From JBPOFY01 sp051252415 (lineage in GTDB: Bacteria; Verrucomicrobiota; Verrucomicrobiia; Opitutales; Coraliomargaritaceae): DNA of 64,000 bases. Below the pieces are notes generated by a model. The model ran no database searches. It had not been told where the DNA came from and worked only from the letters and a program-made list of their open reading frames with translations. The position numbers were made by a program, and so were the translations under genes. Shown one piece after another: positions 8,703 to 18,800 of the stretch (position 1 is the stretch's first letter; each line of letters starts with the position of its first letter). The stretch lies in the NCBI GenBank assembly GCA_051252415.1, contig JBPOGA010000012.1:1-64000 (forward strand), written 5' to 3'.

Positions 8703-9863
8703 ATGAGTGACTCAAAAACTCCCGTCCCTTTACTTGACTTAAAGCCGCAATATGCAGCACTTGCTGATGAGCTAAATCAAGCCGTCCTAAACGTCGCGCA
8801 GTCTCAATACTTCATCCTCGGACCTGAGGTAGTGAACTTCGAAGCGAAGGTCGCAGAATATTGTAGCACCGAATACGGGGTCGGCGTCTCATCCGGCACC
8901 GATGCACTCATCGTTGCGTTGATGGCGATGGGCATCGGTGAAGGCGACGAGGTCATCACCACACCTTACACTTTCTTTGGCACCTGGGGCTCAATCGTTC
9001 GTCTAGGTGCAAAACCAGTGGCGGTCGATATCGAGCCAGGCACCTTCAACATCGATCCAGCGAAGATCGAAGCAGCCATTACCGATAAGACACGTGCTAT
9101 CATCCCTGTTCATCTATTCGGCCAAATGGCCAACATGTCTGCGATCAAAGAAATCGCCGATAAGCACAAACTCTTAGTTCTCGAAGATGCCGCCCAAGCA
9201 ATTGGTGCGAAGCAAAACGGCCAGCAAGCATGTTCTTTGGGTGACGCAGGTTGCCTCTCGTTCTTCCCTACCAAGAACCTCGGTGGATTCGGTGATGGCG
9301 GTATGGTGGTAACAAATAATGCCGAATATGCCAAGATCTCTAATCAATTACGCAACCATGGTATGGAGCCGAAATACTACCACCCCCGAGTCGGTGGTAA
9401 TTTCCGCCTCGATGCCCTGCAAGCAGCTGTCCTCAACGTCAAACTACCACACTTAAACACTTGGCATGAGCAACGTCGCGAAAACGCTGCGCTCTACCGC
9501 AAACTCTTCGAGCAAGCTGGGCTCACACGCACGGCGGACGACCTCGACAGCGGTCTCAACGGTGGTGTTGTCGTACCCGTCGAAAAAGAGGGCAATTACC
9601 ACATATATAACCAATTCGTCATTTACAGTGAACAACGCGATGCATTGCTCAAACACCTGCAAAGCAATAACGTAGGCTGCGAAATCTACTATCCACTCTC
9701 GCTACACGAACAAGAATGCTTCGAATCACTCGGCTATAAAAAGGGCGACTTTCCGAACTCTGAGCGTGCCGCAGCGATGAGTCTCGCACTACCGATCTTC
9801 CCAGACTTAGCCGATGAGATGATCCACCGCGTGGTCGAAGTCATCGCAGCTTTCAAAGGCTAG
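8703..9863 (+). CDS. DegT/DnrJ/EryC1/StrS family PLP aminotransferase
   Basis: The 386-residue product belongs to the sugar aminotransferase family that adds an amino group to nucleotide-linked keto-sugars, usually for surface polysaccharide or LPS. The family hallmarks are GVSSGTDALIVALMA near 60-74, EDAAQAIGA near 160-168, and the PLP lysine in FFPTKNLGGFGDGGM (Lys191). The C-terminal HLFGQ and YYPLSLHEQ blocks are also typical. The substrate cannot be set from sequence alone. The next gene, 24 nt on, is an MsbA-like exporter, which suggests a surface-glycan or LPS role. Confidence 0.9.
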   Translation: MSDSKTPVPLLDLKPQYAALADELNQAVLNVAQSQYFILGPEVVNFEAKVAEYCSTEYGVGVSSGTDALIVALMAMGIGEGDEVITTPYTFFGTWGSIVRLGAKPVAVDIEPGTFNIDPAKIEAAITDKTRAIIPVHLFGQMANMSAIKEIADKHKLLVLEDAAQAIGAKQNGQQACSLGDAGCLSFFPTKNLGGFGDGGMVVTNNAEYAKISNQLRNHGMEPKYYHPRVGGNFRLDALQAAVLNVKLPHLNTWHEQRRENAALYRKLFEQAGLTRTADDLDSGLNGGVVVPVEKEGNYHIYNQFVIYSEQRDALLKHLQSNNVGCEIYYPLSLHEQECFESLGYKKGDFPNSERAAAMSLALPIFPDLADEMIHRVVEVIAAFKG

Positions 9864-9887
9864 TTTCATGAGGCAACCTTCTGTATT

Positions 9888-11654
9888 ATGTTTTTAAAAC
9901 GTTTCGGAAAATATTTTAAATATCTGTATCCCGTTCGCTATCAATTCGCGATCGGTTTGATAGCAGGTCTAGTCTATGCGGCCTCCTCTGGCTTCGGACT
10001 GCCCCTAGTCATCAAGTATCTCGTGCCTTTGATTTCAGCAGATGAAAAACCGAGCGGAACGGTGCTTGCGTTAATCCTCCTATCCATCCCCACGGTTTTC
10101 CTACTCCGTGCAGCAGGTAACTTCGTCAACGCATACTACATCGCCTACTCTGGAATGCACGTCTTGGAGCAGCTCCGTTTAATGGTATTCAAACGGATTC
10201 AAGAACTACCGATTGCATTTTTCCACAAGAATAAGGTCGGCGACCTCATGAGCCGTGTCCTCGGCGACACCAGTCAACTGCAAACCGCAATTGTTAAGGT
10301 CGTCGATAGCTTAATTAAGGAGCCGGCCACACTGCTCGCTGCAACTGGCTACCTCGTTTACTTATCTACAATCGAAAAAGATGTCACGTTCATCCTAATC
10401 GCACTCGCTTCGGTGCCCGCCTGTGTGCTCCCCATCAAAGTAGTGGGTAAAATCATTTTGAAGAAGGCAGGGAAAGCACAAAAGCAAGCAGGTGAACTCA
10501 ATCACGTGCTGAACGAAAACCTCTCTGCAATTCGCGAAATTCGCGCATACAATTTGGAAGAACGCGAAGCCAAGCGTTTCGGAAATGCCTGTCGCGATTT
10601 TCTCGAAAAATCACTTAAAGTCGTCAAGTATGATAAACTACTGACGCCAACCATAGAAGTCGTCACCTCACTTGCGATTATTCTAGCACTTTATTTAGCG
10701 GTAAAAAAAGACATCGATGAAGGTGCCCTCGCCTCGATACTAGCAGCACTCTACATGTGCTATCAGCCCGTCAAAAAGCTCGGCGGCGTTTCCAATACGA
10801 TCCGTAGAGCAGAAGCTTCATTGGATCGACTTGAATATGTCCTCCATACTGAAGACACAGTGCCAGACGCACCAAACCCGAAGCAGATCAACAATGTTAA
10901 AGGCGATGTCATTTTTGACAATGTATCTTTCCGATACAGCAGCGATGATGTTGCGGTGCTACGCAACATCGATGTCAACATATCAGCAGGCGAAGTCATA
11001 GCATTGGTGGGTCCCAGCGGAGCGGGTAAGACAACCTTCGCGAATTTAGTGCCACGCTTTTACGATACCGTCGAAGGCACAATTTACCTAGATGGCATAG
11101 ATATCCGAGAAGTCCCGAAAGCAGACCTTCGCCAAAGTATGGCGCTCGTTTCTCAAGAAGCACTTCTATTTAGCGACAGTATCGCAAACAACATTCGTAT
11201 AGGTAAAGCCGACGCCACAATTGAAGAAGTCAAAATTGCGGCTATTATGGCCAACGCACATGATTTCATCGAAGCGCTCGAAAATGGCTACGATACACAA
11301 GTTGGGGAGCGAGGTTCTCGCCTCTCCGGTGGACAGCGTCAGCGTATTTCGATAGCACGTGCATTTCTAAAAAACGCACCAATTATCATTCTCGACGAAC
11401 CAACTTCCGCGCTAGATGCCGAAAGTGAGCATAACATTCAAGCGGCACTCGAAAAACTATCTAAGGGCCGCACCGTCCTGATCATCGCACACAGATTCAG
11501 CACGATTCAGCACGCAGATCGAATCTTCGTTTTTGACGAAGGTGAAATTGTTGCAACTGGTCATCACAATGAACTCTATCAGAGTAATGAACTCTACCGC
11601 AGCCTCTACGACAAGCAGGCCAAAACGGTACACGAACAAAACCAAGATGCATAA
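9888..11654 (+). CDS. MsbA-like ABC exporter (permease-ATPase fusion)
   Basis: The 588-residue half-transporter has an N-terminal membrane domain with about six helices (1-310) and a C-terminal ATPase. Walker A is GPSGAGKTT near 375, the signature is LSGGQRQRIS near 480, and Walker B is IILDEPTSALD near 502, followed by the switch histidine in IIAHRFST. This fits the type-IV exporter family, including MsbA lipid A flippases and multidrug exporters. Its position after a sugar aminotransferase favours lipid or glycolipid export, but this is inference. The start ATG at 9888 has no Shine-Dalgarno sequence. Confidence 0.85.
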   Translation: MFLKRFGKYFKYLYPVRYQFAIGLIAGLVYAASSGFGLPLVIKYLVPLISADEKPSGTVLALILLSIPTVFLLRAAGNFVNAYYIAYSGMHVLEQLRLMVFKRIQELPIAFFHKNKVGDLMSRVLGDTSQLQTAIVKVVDSLIKEPATLLAATGYLVYLSTIEKDVTFILIALASVPACVLPIKVVGKIILKKAGKAQKQAGELNHVLNENLSAIREIRAYNLEEREAKRFGNACRDFLEKSLKVVKYDKLLTPTIEVVTSLAIILALYLAVKKDIDEGALASILAALYMCYQPVKKLGGVSNTIRRAEASLDRLEYVLHTEDTVPDAPNPKQINNVKGDVIFDNVSFRYSSDDVAVLRNIDVNISAGEVIALVGPSGAGKTTFANLVPRFYDTVEGTIYLDGIDIREVPKADLRQSMALVSQEALLFSDSIANNIRIGKADATIEEVKIAAIMANAHDFIEALENGYDTQVGERGSRLSGGQRQRISIARAFLKNAPIIILDEPTSALDAESEHNIQAALEKLSKGRTVLIIAHRFSTIQHADRIFVFDEGEIVATGHHNELYQSNELYRSLYDKQAKTVHEQNQDA

Positions 11655-11668
11655 CAACCCAAAAAACT

Positions 11669-11812
11669 ATGAGCATATTTAAGAAAACGATCACAATCTT
11701 TATTGCAGGCATCATCCTTCTCAGCATCTGCACAGGCTGCACATCGACACGTACTGAAAATGGCGTGAGCATCGAACAAAAGCGCAGCTTGAATAGCCTG
11801 AAATTCTGGTAG
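11669..11812 (+). CDS. Small putative lipoprotein (47 residues)
   Basis: An ATG at 11669 opens a 47-residue frame ending in TAG at 11810-11812. The product has a basic start (MSIFKK), a hydrophobic core (about 7-19) and SICTGC with the candidate lipid-carrying Cys24, then a short hydrophilic tail ending in LKFW. This is the layout of a lipoprotein signal peptide, although the residue at -3 is Cys instead of the usual Leu. It fits tightly between the exporter stop (14 nt before) and the second DUF983 gene (18 nt after). No family was recognised. Confidence 0.6.
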   Translation: MSIFKKTITIFIAGIILLSICTGCTSTRTENGVSIEQKRSLNSLKFW

Positions 11813-11830
11813 GCTTTTCTGATACCAGCT

Positions 11831-12214
11831 ATGAAAATTGAACGCGGCGAAATCATCGCACGTAGTCTCACTGGGCGCTGCCCCAACTGCGGTGATTTCG
11901 GTATGTTTAAGCACTGGTTTCGATTAAACCAGCACTGCTCTCACTGCAATATGCAGTTAGAGAAAGAGGAATCTGGCTTTTATTTCGGCACCACCTCGAT
12001 CGGTTATGTGCTTGCGATCATCTTTGTTATCATCCCCATCTGCATACTTGTCGTGCTCGACAAAGTCGAAATGTGGACTGGTATCGCAATTGGTATCGCA
12101 GGCTCCATTCTTCTGTGCGTGCTCCTCTATCCGTTCATGCTTTGTTGGGTAATCATGATGTATTTTGCGGTATGTCCGCAAGAACTGCCAAAAAACACTG
12201 AGGAAACAGAGTAA
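11831..12214 (+). CDS. DUF983 family zinc-ribbon membrane protein (copy 2)
   Basis: The 127-residue product has the same layout as the protein at 834-1280: a four-cysteine ribbon (Cys17, Cys20, Cys36, Cys39) and two hydrophobic helices (about 56-76 and 80-108). Shared words include the CPNCG ribbon and the GYY/FYFGT and Y-rich end. The two are clearly diverged paralogues. Its place behind an exporter and a small lipoprotein suggests an envelope role, but none is known for the family. Confidence 0.85.
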   Translation: MKIERGEIIARSLTGRCPNCGDFGMFKHWFRLNQHCSHCNMQLEKEESGFYFGTTSIGYVLAIIFVIIPICILVVLDKVEMWTGIAIGIAGSILLCVLLYPFMLCWVIMMYFAVCPQELPKNTEETE

Positions 12215-12231
12215 GGCATCCGGTTCCCTCG

Positions 12232-13101
12232 ATGAAGACGCTCGAAAAAGCTGAATGGCAACACCTCGCAGAGATACACCGCGCACGTGCTGAAGAGTGG
12301 ACGCTACCCTATCGTTCACGGCGTGCACGTGGAGCAATGCATCCAGTTTACGATTTCCTCTTTATCTACTACCGCTTTGCCCCAGCTCAGTTAGAATACT
12401 GGCACCCGGGCAAAGACGTGGCCCTCTCCGCTTCCGAATGGCCACAAGTGCAAAACGAAAAGGCCTACTCGATGGAGGATGGTCGGGTCTTTTTGGATAC
12501 CACCAAAATAGATGCTAAGGTTCGCAAGCGTTTACAGTTTAGTCTAGATCTTTGCCGCGCAGTTAAAGAACGCCCTCCACAGTTCGGGTGCTTCGGGATG
12601 CACGAATGGGCCATGGTCTACAAAGGTGGCCCGGAGGGTCGCGCTCGCCATGAAGGCACGCTCCCTTTTCGATTAGCACAGCGGGATATTGACCGCGTAG
12701 TTGAAAGTCGCCCCATCTGCTGCAGTCATTTCGACGCCTTTCGCTTCTTTACGGACACAGCGATGCCGTTCAACCGCGTTCAACCGACTCAAGAAGGTCG
12801 CCTACAAAATGAGCAGTCTGGCTGCCTGCACACTAACATGGACCTCTATAAATGGACCGCAAAGTGTATGCCTTGGGTCGGCACCGAGCTTCAATGGGAT
12901 ACTTTTCAGTATGCGATACGCTGTCGCGAAATCGACATGCGCGCCAGCCCATATGATTGTGGGCAACTGGGCTACGAGCCGATTCCAATAGAAACTGCTG
13001 AAGGCCGCGAAACATACGAACAAGAGCAACGAAAGCTCACAAAATCGGCTAGCGCTCTCAGAAACCGACTAATAAACGCACTAGAAGAACTCCTACGCTA
13101 A
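12232..13101 (+). CDS. Conserved protein of the type labelled 3-methyladenine DNA glycosylase
   Basis: The 289-residue product has the N-terminal pattern RARRGAMHPVYDFLFIYYRFAP-like followed by LEYWHPG, which I recall from proteins annotated as 3-methyladenine DNA glycosylase in actinobacteria and verrucomicrobia. A clear helix-hairpin-helix or known glycosylase active site is not visible, so the label rests on recollection only. The middle part contains His/Cys-rich FGCFGMHEWAMVY and PICCSHFDAFRFF blocks, perhaps a metal site. It is soluble, with no signal peptide. It is followed by a terminator at 13117. Confidence 0.55.
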   Translation: MKTLEKAEWQHLAEIHRARAEEWTLPYRSRRARGAMHPVYDFLFIYYRFAPAQLEYWHPGKDVALSASEWPQVQNEKAYSMEDGRVFLDTTKIDAKVRKRLQFSLDLCRAVKERPPQFGCFGMHEWAMVYKGGPEGRARHEGTLPFRLAQRDIDRVVESRPICCSHFDAFRFFTDTAMPFNRVQPTQEGRLQNEQSGCLHTNMDLYKWTAKCMPWVGTELQWDTFQYAIRCREIDMRASPYDCGQLGYEPIPIETAEGRETYEQEQRKLTKSASALRNRLINALEELLR

Positions 13102-13500
13102 GGCGATATTTTCTATAAGCTCCAACTGCAAGGCATGGAGCTTTTTTGTGGATGGATTCCAAGTGTCAGCAAAGGCATCGCCCCACCAAAAACCAAGCGG
13201 ACGCGTAAAACGCAGCCTACCAATAACATTCGATGGAGGGACGTGTTTCACACGTCCGCGTTCGTCGGACACCTGATGGCACCCCAAATAGATAAACCTA
13301 AATACGGAAGTAGGCTTAGGTTCATTTATATGACAGCACGATTGCACACTTAGCCTAGCAACCATCAATACGTATCCCTGCAATTAACGATGAACTAAAA
13401 AAGACACAATTCCATCAAGTTTTGCTTCCCCTCATTAGCAAGTCCGCTAGCTTCTTCGATTTTCATTTTATAGCTATTAAACGGACGCTTTTCCCACTCC
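13102..13500. other. Intergenic region before tex
   Basis: After the terminator at 13117-13147 the gap holds a 7-bp hairpin (ggacgtg at 13239-13245, cacgtcc at 13251-13257) inside a gatggagggacgtgt-type segment resembling other intergenic repeats. No gene is supported; a 72-codon frame at 13135-13353 starts inside the terminator. The tex promoter should lie in the last 150 nt, but no clear boxes were seen. Confidence 0.5.
13117..13147 (+). terminator. Intrinsic terminator after the 289-residue protein gene
   Basis: An 8-bp stem (aagctcca at 13117-13124, tggagctt at 13136-13143) is followed by a T run to 13146. It lies 16 nt after the stop codon. Confidence 0.85.
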
Positions 13501-15771
13501 ATGCAGAACCCATTTATTGATCAAATCGCCGAAGAACTCAGCCTCACAGCTGCCCAAGTCATCGCCACAGCCGCACTGATCGCCGAAGGCGGCACGGTGC
13601 CCTTCATCGCCCGATATCGAAAGGAGCAGACTGGTGAACTCGACGAAGTTCAGATCACCTCGATTCGCGATCGACTCCAACAACTCGCAGACCTCGCCTC
13701 GCGCCGCGAATCCATCAAGAGCTCCCTCAAAGAGCGCAGCCTACTCTCCGACGAGCTGGAGAAAAAAATCGACGAGGCCAAAACCCTTTCAAAGCTCGAA
13801 GACATTTACCTCCCCTTCCGACCAAAGCGTCGCACCAAGGCAATGATCGCCCGCGAGCGTGGACTTGAGCCTCTTGCCACACATATTTTCGAAAACCAAA
13901 ACTTAACCGACACAGCGGAACAAGCACTCAGCTATGTCGATACTGAAAAGGAAGTCCCTGATGCAAACACTGCTCTCGAAGGTGCACGCCACATCATTTC
14001 CGAATGGATCAGTGATGATGCCGACGTGCGTGAAAGCCTGCGTAAGCTTTTCTGGGAGCATGGCACACTGGCTTCCGAAGCCTTTCCCGGCAAAGAGACT
14101 GAAGGCGCAAAATACAGTGACTATTTCGATTGGAAAGAGCCCATTAAGAACGCCCCGTCCCACCGAATCCTCGCCATTCGTCGTGGCGAAAAAGAAGGCT
14201 TCCTCTTTCACCGCATCTTACCTGAAGAAGAATCCGCGATTGCCATTATTGAAAAGCAATTCCTCGACGGCCGCGGACCAGCAGCCGATGAGGTAAAGAA
14301 AGCCATCGCCGATGCCTACAAACGCCTGCTGTGCCCATCCATGGAAACCGACGTGCGCCTACAAGCAAAGAAGAAGGCCGACACGGCCGCAATCCAAGTC
14401 TTTGCCGACAACGCGCGCGAACTCTTGCTCGCCTCCCCACTCGGTCAAAAGCGCACCATGGCAGTCGACCCAGGTTTCCGTACTGGCTGCAAAACCGTCG
14501 TCCTCGATGCTCAAGGCAAACTCCTCTTTAATCATGTGCTGTTCTGCACTGGTAGCGCTGGCCAAGTCGAACGCGCAGCCATTGAAGCCAAAGCACTTGT
14601 TGAGCGATACGACATCGAGGCAATCGCAATTGGCAATGGCACCGCAGGTCGTGAGACCGAAGCCTTCTTCCGTGGCCTGAAACTTTCACCTAACATTGTA
14701 ATCGTCAGTGTGAACGAGTCTGGCGCATCGATTTACTCCGCATCTGAAGCCGCTCGCGAAGAGTTCCCCAACGAAGACCTGACCGTGCGCGGCGCAGTCT
14801 CCATTGGCCGCCGATTGATGGATCCACTTGCTGAACTCGTAAAACTCGATCCTAAATCAATCGGTGTGGGGCAATACCAACACGACGTCGATCAATACGC
14901 ACTCAAGCGCATCCTAGACGACACAGTAGTTTCCAGCGTGAACAAAGTCGGCGTAGAAGTGAATACAGCAAGTAAGCAGCTCCTCTCCTACGTCTCCGGC
15001 CTCAATGAATCGATTGCGACCAACATCGTTGCACACCGACAAGAGAACGGCCCCTTCAAATCTCGCAAGGAACTGACCGAAGTCAACCGCCTCGGACCAA
15101 AAGCATTTGAGCAGTGCGCAGGCTTCCTACGTATTCGTGATGCCGAGCATCCACTCGATCAGAGTGGCGTTCACCCAGAGCGCTACAGCCTCGTCGAACA
15201 AATGGCGTCTGCTGTCGGCTGCAAAGTCGAAGACCTGACCAAAGACGCTGCATCCCGTGCAAAAATCAACTTAAAGGACTACGTCTCCGAAGATGTTGGC
15301 TTGCCGACCTTGAAGGACATCATGGAAGAGCTCGCCAAACCAGGCCGTGACCCACGTAAGCAATTCGAAGCCTTTGCCTTTGTCGAAGGTGTCGAAAAAC
15401 CAAGCGACCTCACCCTCGGGATGAAACTACCTGGCATCGTGACAAATGTCACCGCCTTCGGAGCCTTCGTCGATGTCGGCGTCCACCAAGATGGTCTCGT
15501 CCACATCAGCCAACTCGCAGACAAGTTTGTCGATGATCCAAATAAAGTCGTCAAAGTCGGCGACAAAGTAAGCGTCACCGTCACCGAGATCGATTTACAA
15601 CGCAACCGTATCGCCCTCTCCATGAAAAAGCAGCCCGAAATCGGCGGCAAAAAAGAGCGCTCTGGTTCACCCAAAGGCCGCAACAACGCCCCCCGAGGTG
15701 GACAGCGCGAAAAGCGCTCGAACAACAATGATTTCGGCAGTAACTGGTTTGACGCAGCGTTGAAGAAGTAG
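13501..15771 (+). CDS. tex: Tex family S1 RNA-binding protein
   Basis: The 756-residue product matches Tex, a bacterial relative of Spt6 that binds nucleic acids and affects transcription. Visible parts are the N-terminal helical domain (ATAALIAEGGTVPFIARYRKE near 20-40), the RNase H-like YqgF domain (MAVDPGFRTGCKTVVLD near 320), the helix-hairpin-helix block (NRLGPKAFEQCAGFLRI near 530), and a C-terminal S1 domain (GIVTNVTAFGAFVDVGVHQDGLVH near 645-670). A basic tail ends the protein. Length is normal for the family. The codon use is strongly C-ending, as expected of a well-expressed gene. Confidence 0.95.
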   Translation: MQNPFIDQIAEELSLTAAQVIATAALIAEGGTVPFIARYRKEQTGELDEVQITSIRDRLQQLADLASRRESIKSSLKERSLLSDELEKKIDEAKTLSKLEDIYLPFRPKRRTKAMIARERGLEPLATHIFENQNLTDTAEQALSYVDTEKEVPDANTALEGARHIISEWISDDADVRESLRKLFWEHGTLASEAFPGKETEGAKYSDYFDWKEPIKNAPSHRILAIRRGEKEGFLFHRILPEEESAIAIIEKQFLDGRGPAADEVKKAIADAYKRLLCPSMETDVRLQAKKKADTAAIQVFADNARELLLASPLGQKRTMAVDPGFRTGCKTVVLDAQGKLLFNHVLFCTGSAGQVERAAIEAKALVERYDIEAIAIGNGTAGRETEAFFRGLKLSPNIVIVSVNESGASIYSASEAAREEFPNEDLTVRGAVSIGRRLMDPLAELVKLDPKSIGVGQYQHDVDQYALKRILDDTVVSSVNKVGVEVNTASKQLLSYVSGLNESIATNIVAHRQENGPFKSRKELTEVNRLGPKAFEQCAGFLRIRDAEHPLDQSGVHPERYSLVEQMASAVGCKVEDLTKDAASRAKINLKDYVSEDVGLPTLKDIMEELAKPGRDPRKQFEAFAFVEGVEKPSDLTLGMKLPGIVTNVTAFGAFVDVGVHQDGLVHISQLADKFVDDPNKVVKVGDKVSVTVTEIDLQRNRIALSMKKQPEIGGKKERSGSPKGRNNAPRGGQREKRSNNNDFGSNWFDAALKK

Positions 15772-15777
15772 GCATAC

Positions 15778-15798
15778 ATGCTGGGCTTCGCCCAGCAT
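15778..15798. terminator. Stable hairpin after tex (possible terminator)
   Basis: A perfect 9-bp stem (atgctgggc at 15778-15786, gcccagcat at 15790-15798) with a ttc loop starts 7 nt after the tex stop. No T tract follows, so it may be a weak or factor-assisted terminator, or a 3'-end stabiliser. Confidence 0.5.
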
Positions 15799-15895
15799 CC
15801 GAAAGGCACTTTGTTCGTGGCCAAAGGTCGATTCGAAATCAAGAAAAACCACCTTTTTTCCTCGATCATATTTACAAACGTTATTCTCTAACTAC

Positions 15896-18800
15896 ATGGT
15901 AGAAACAACTTCAGCCGAAGAATTCGGTAAATTTTTCGGACTTCTATTTTGGACTGCTATCGCAATTTTCGTAATCGCTAAACAAGCATTTAAAATCAAG
16001 AAAGACACATGCCGTAGTCGTTATGCGTCATGGGGACTGATCCTATTCTGGGTCGGAGCAACATTTTTGATTATTATTGGATTTGTAAAAACCCAAATAC
16101 CTCAAGAAAGCCAGTTTATTGACATCATGATCTCGCTGACATGGTTCACAATCCAGCTTACGTCGATTATACTATCAGTCATTGGCTTCTTTCAAACACT
16201 TGGATCGAAATTGTCGCGAAAAACAGGGCGAACCGCAGCGGTCACTTCTCTGATACTTGGTGGTCTACTCGTTTCTAGTGTGACTCTCACACTCTACAAA
16301 AAGCTAAACCCAACTTCACACTCAGCGTTTACAGCACCAGTTGAAGGAAGCGAATTCACCGTCAAACGCGCCGAATTCAACTATCATTTTGAGCTACCCG
16401 ATTCAACATGGCGCAAAGCGAACTATGAAAAACAAAATCCAATAATAGATGTTTCATACAGCAGCGAATTCCATAACGCAGCAATTTTCATCATAGCGGA
16501 AAACCTTGGCACAGCAACATTCGACACTACCGAACCAGAAGAAGTCATCCGAACGAAAGCTACCGAAGGCTTGAAGCAAATACGATTTGGCGATTTTCAT
16601 GACGCAACGCTCAATGATCGTAACTATAGGCAACTGGATCTGATCGGCTTCAAAAATGGCTATAGAATGGAATATCGAAACCATCTTTTCTATGAGGAAG
16701 GTGTGCTTTACCAAGTCGTAATTACCTTCTTCACACCTGACGCGTTAGAGAAGAACCAGAAGCTAGTCTCAGACTTAATAAATAGCTTCCAGTTGATGGA
16801 TCCGAATTACCTGCAAACTCTACGTAAGGAAAAACACGTCTCTGAAATCTCAGTCCCACGACTAGGCATCGACATCGAACTTAAAGATCCAAATTGGTTA
16901 AAATGGGACAGTATGGCGACAGATTTCCCATATGCTGAAAAAGGAGCTAAATATCTCGATGTGGGAGCCATTTCAGTCTTAGGAGTGTGGGATATAGAGG
17001 ATTACGATAATATTGATGCGATGAATGAAGCGGTGCTTTCACGAATGGGCATTAGTGATTCTGACCGTAAAACTCTCCAGATCGAGCCTTCCACACTGAA
17101 TGGACACCCTGCAAACGACTTACGTTACATCGATGAAGTCGATGGCACGAAGTATCAGAACTGGGTCCGCGTCTGCATCACCGAAAATGTCGCTGTCGCA
17201 ATAGTCGGATGGTGGACTATCGGCACCGATAGCACTTCATATAAAGAAGCATTTGATTCGGCTCGATTTGACTCCAGTCTGGCACTAGCCCCTTCAAAAT
17301 TCACACAAGCTCAGGAAAAGTCGCAAGGCCTCATGATTAATGCTATAGGCCTCTATCACTACAATAGAGATCGATTCACCTATTCACTCAGTCGGTTCAA
17401 AGATGCGTATGACATTTACAAAGATGATTCAGTTATCCTTAAAAACTATTGCACTGCAGCACAAAACGCCGAGAGCTACGAACTAACAATTCCTTATATT
17501 CTCGAGCATATAGACAACCATAAGGATGACACCGAGCTCTACGTAGACTTCGCTTTTCTATTAGCTGAATCTGGAGACCTGAAGCAAGCAAGCGATCGAT
17601 TAGAAGCTCTCTTCTATGATGGGTATGTCAACGACGATGATCTACTCTCCTATTTGAACTACATGATCGATCAAGACCGTGAGGCAGATGCTGCACCGCT
17701 AATGCTCAAAATCATCGAAGATAACCCCAAAGTAAAATACAAATGCTGGATGGCGTCAGTATATCGAATTGGAGATATGATAGATGAGGCTGAAGCAATT
17801 TTAAAAGATATTAAGCTGGATGAAAAAACGAACCAACTTGTATTTGAAGAAAAGGTCAGAATCCTACTCGCCAGAGACTCTGCGACAGAAGCTCTAGAAC
17901 TCATATCACTATGGCGCGAGCACATGCCGGAGGATTATGATGCTTATATTCTAACTACTGAGGCTTATATGCAGCTAAATTGGCATGTAAAAGCACAAGA
18001 AGAAATCACACGCGCATTAGAAGTCTTCGAAGGTGATAGCGAGCTATTAGACTATGAAAACCATATACAATCTGTAGCAGGGAAAGATGACCTTTCTCTC
18101 ATTGAGAAGGAAATCCTACCTATTAGTATGCCAAAGCGCATAACCACAATTTTAGAAACAGCCGACAACGAAAAAACCCCCGACGAGTGGCTCACCAAAT
18201 TAGCCTATTATAATTATCGCACGACTGGATATTTTTTTGAAGAGGGTAAGCAATCGAAACAAACCTTTAAAAACAAAGTTACACTATTAACGCGAAGTGC
18301 TGTTGAAAGGTTCAGCACATTAACCTTCGACTTCGATCGCTCCGCCGAGCGCATCTATGTAAACGAGGTCATCGTAAGAGATGAGACAGGGAAAGTCGTT
18401 GCCACTGAGGATCGAAATCACTTCTACGTAGCAGAACAATCAGATAGCGAAATGGCCACTGATGAGATGACAATGTATGTGCCAATAAATGGGCTTTCCA
18501 TCGGGTCCACCCTAGAGTGGCAAGTTTCCGTGGAGAATTTAGGGACCAGCGATACATTCTCGTTTACTCGTAAGTATTTATATCCGAGCTACCCAGCAAA
18601 GGAGCAATTTGTATATGTTGTTGGAGATGTTGATCAAATCAAAGCAGAGCCCTTTAAGGTAGAAAGCATTACGAGTGAAGCTGAAGATACACTTATTTGG
18701 GCTAAGCCAAATCACGCAGGCATTCAAACAGAACGATATATGCCCTCCTATGACCAGTATTTGCCGCATATTGAACTCGGATCCTCAAAAGAGGAATGGA

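Noticed and set aside
13135..13353. 72-codon frame on the + strand
   Set aside because: Starts inside the terminator hairpin at 13136 and crosses another hairpin; composition is not gene-like.
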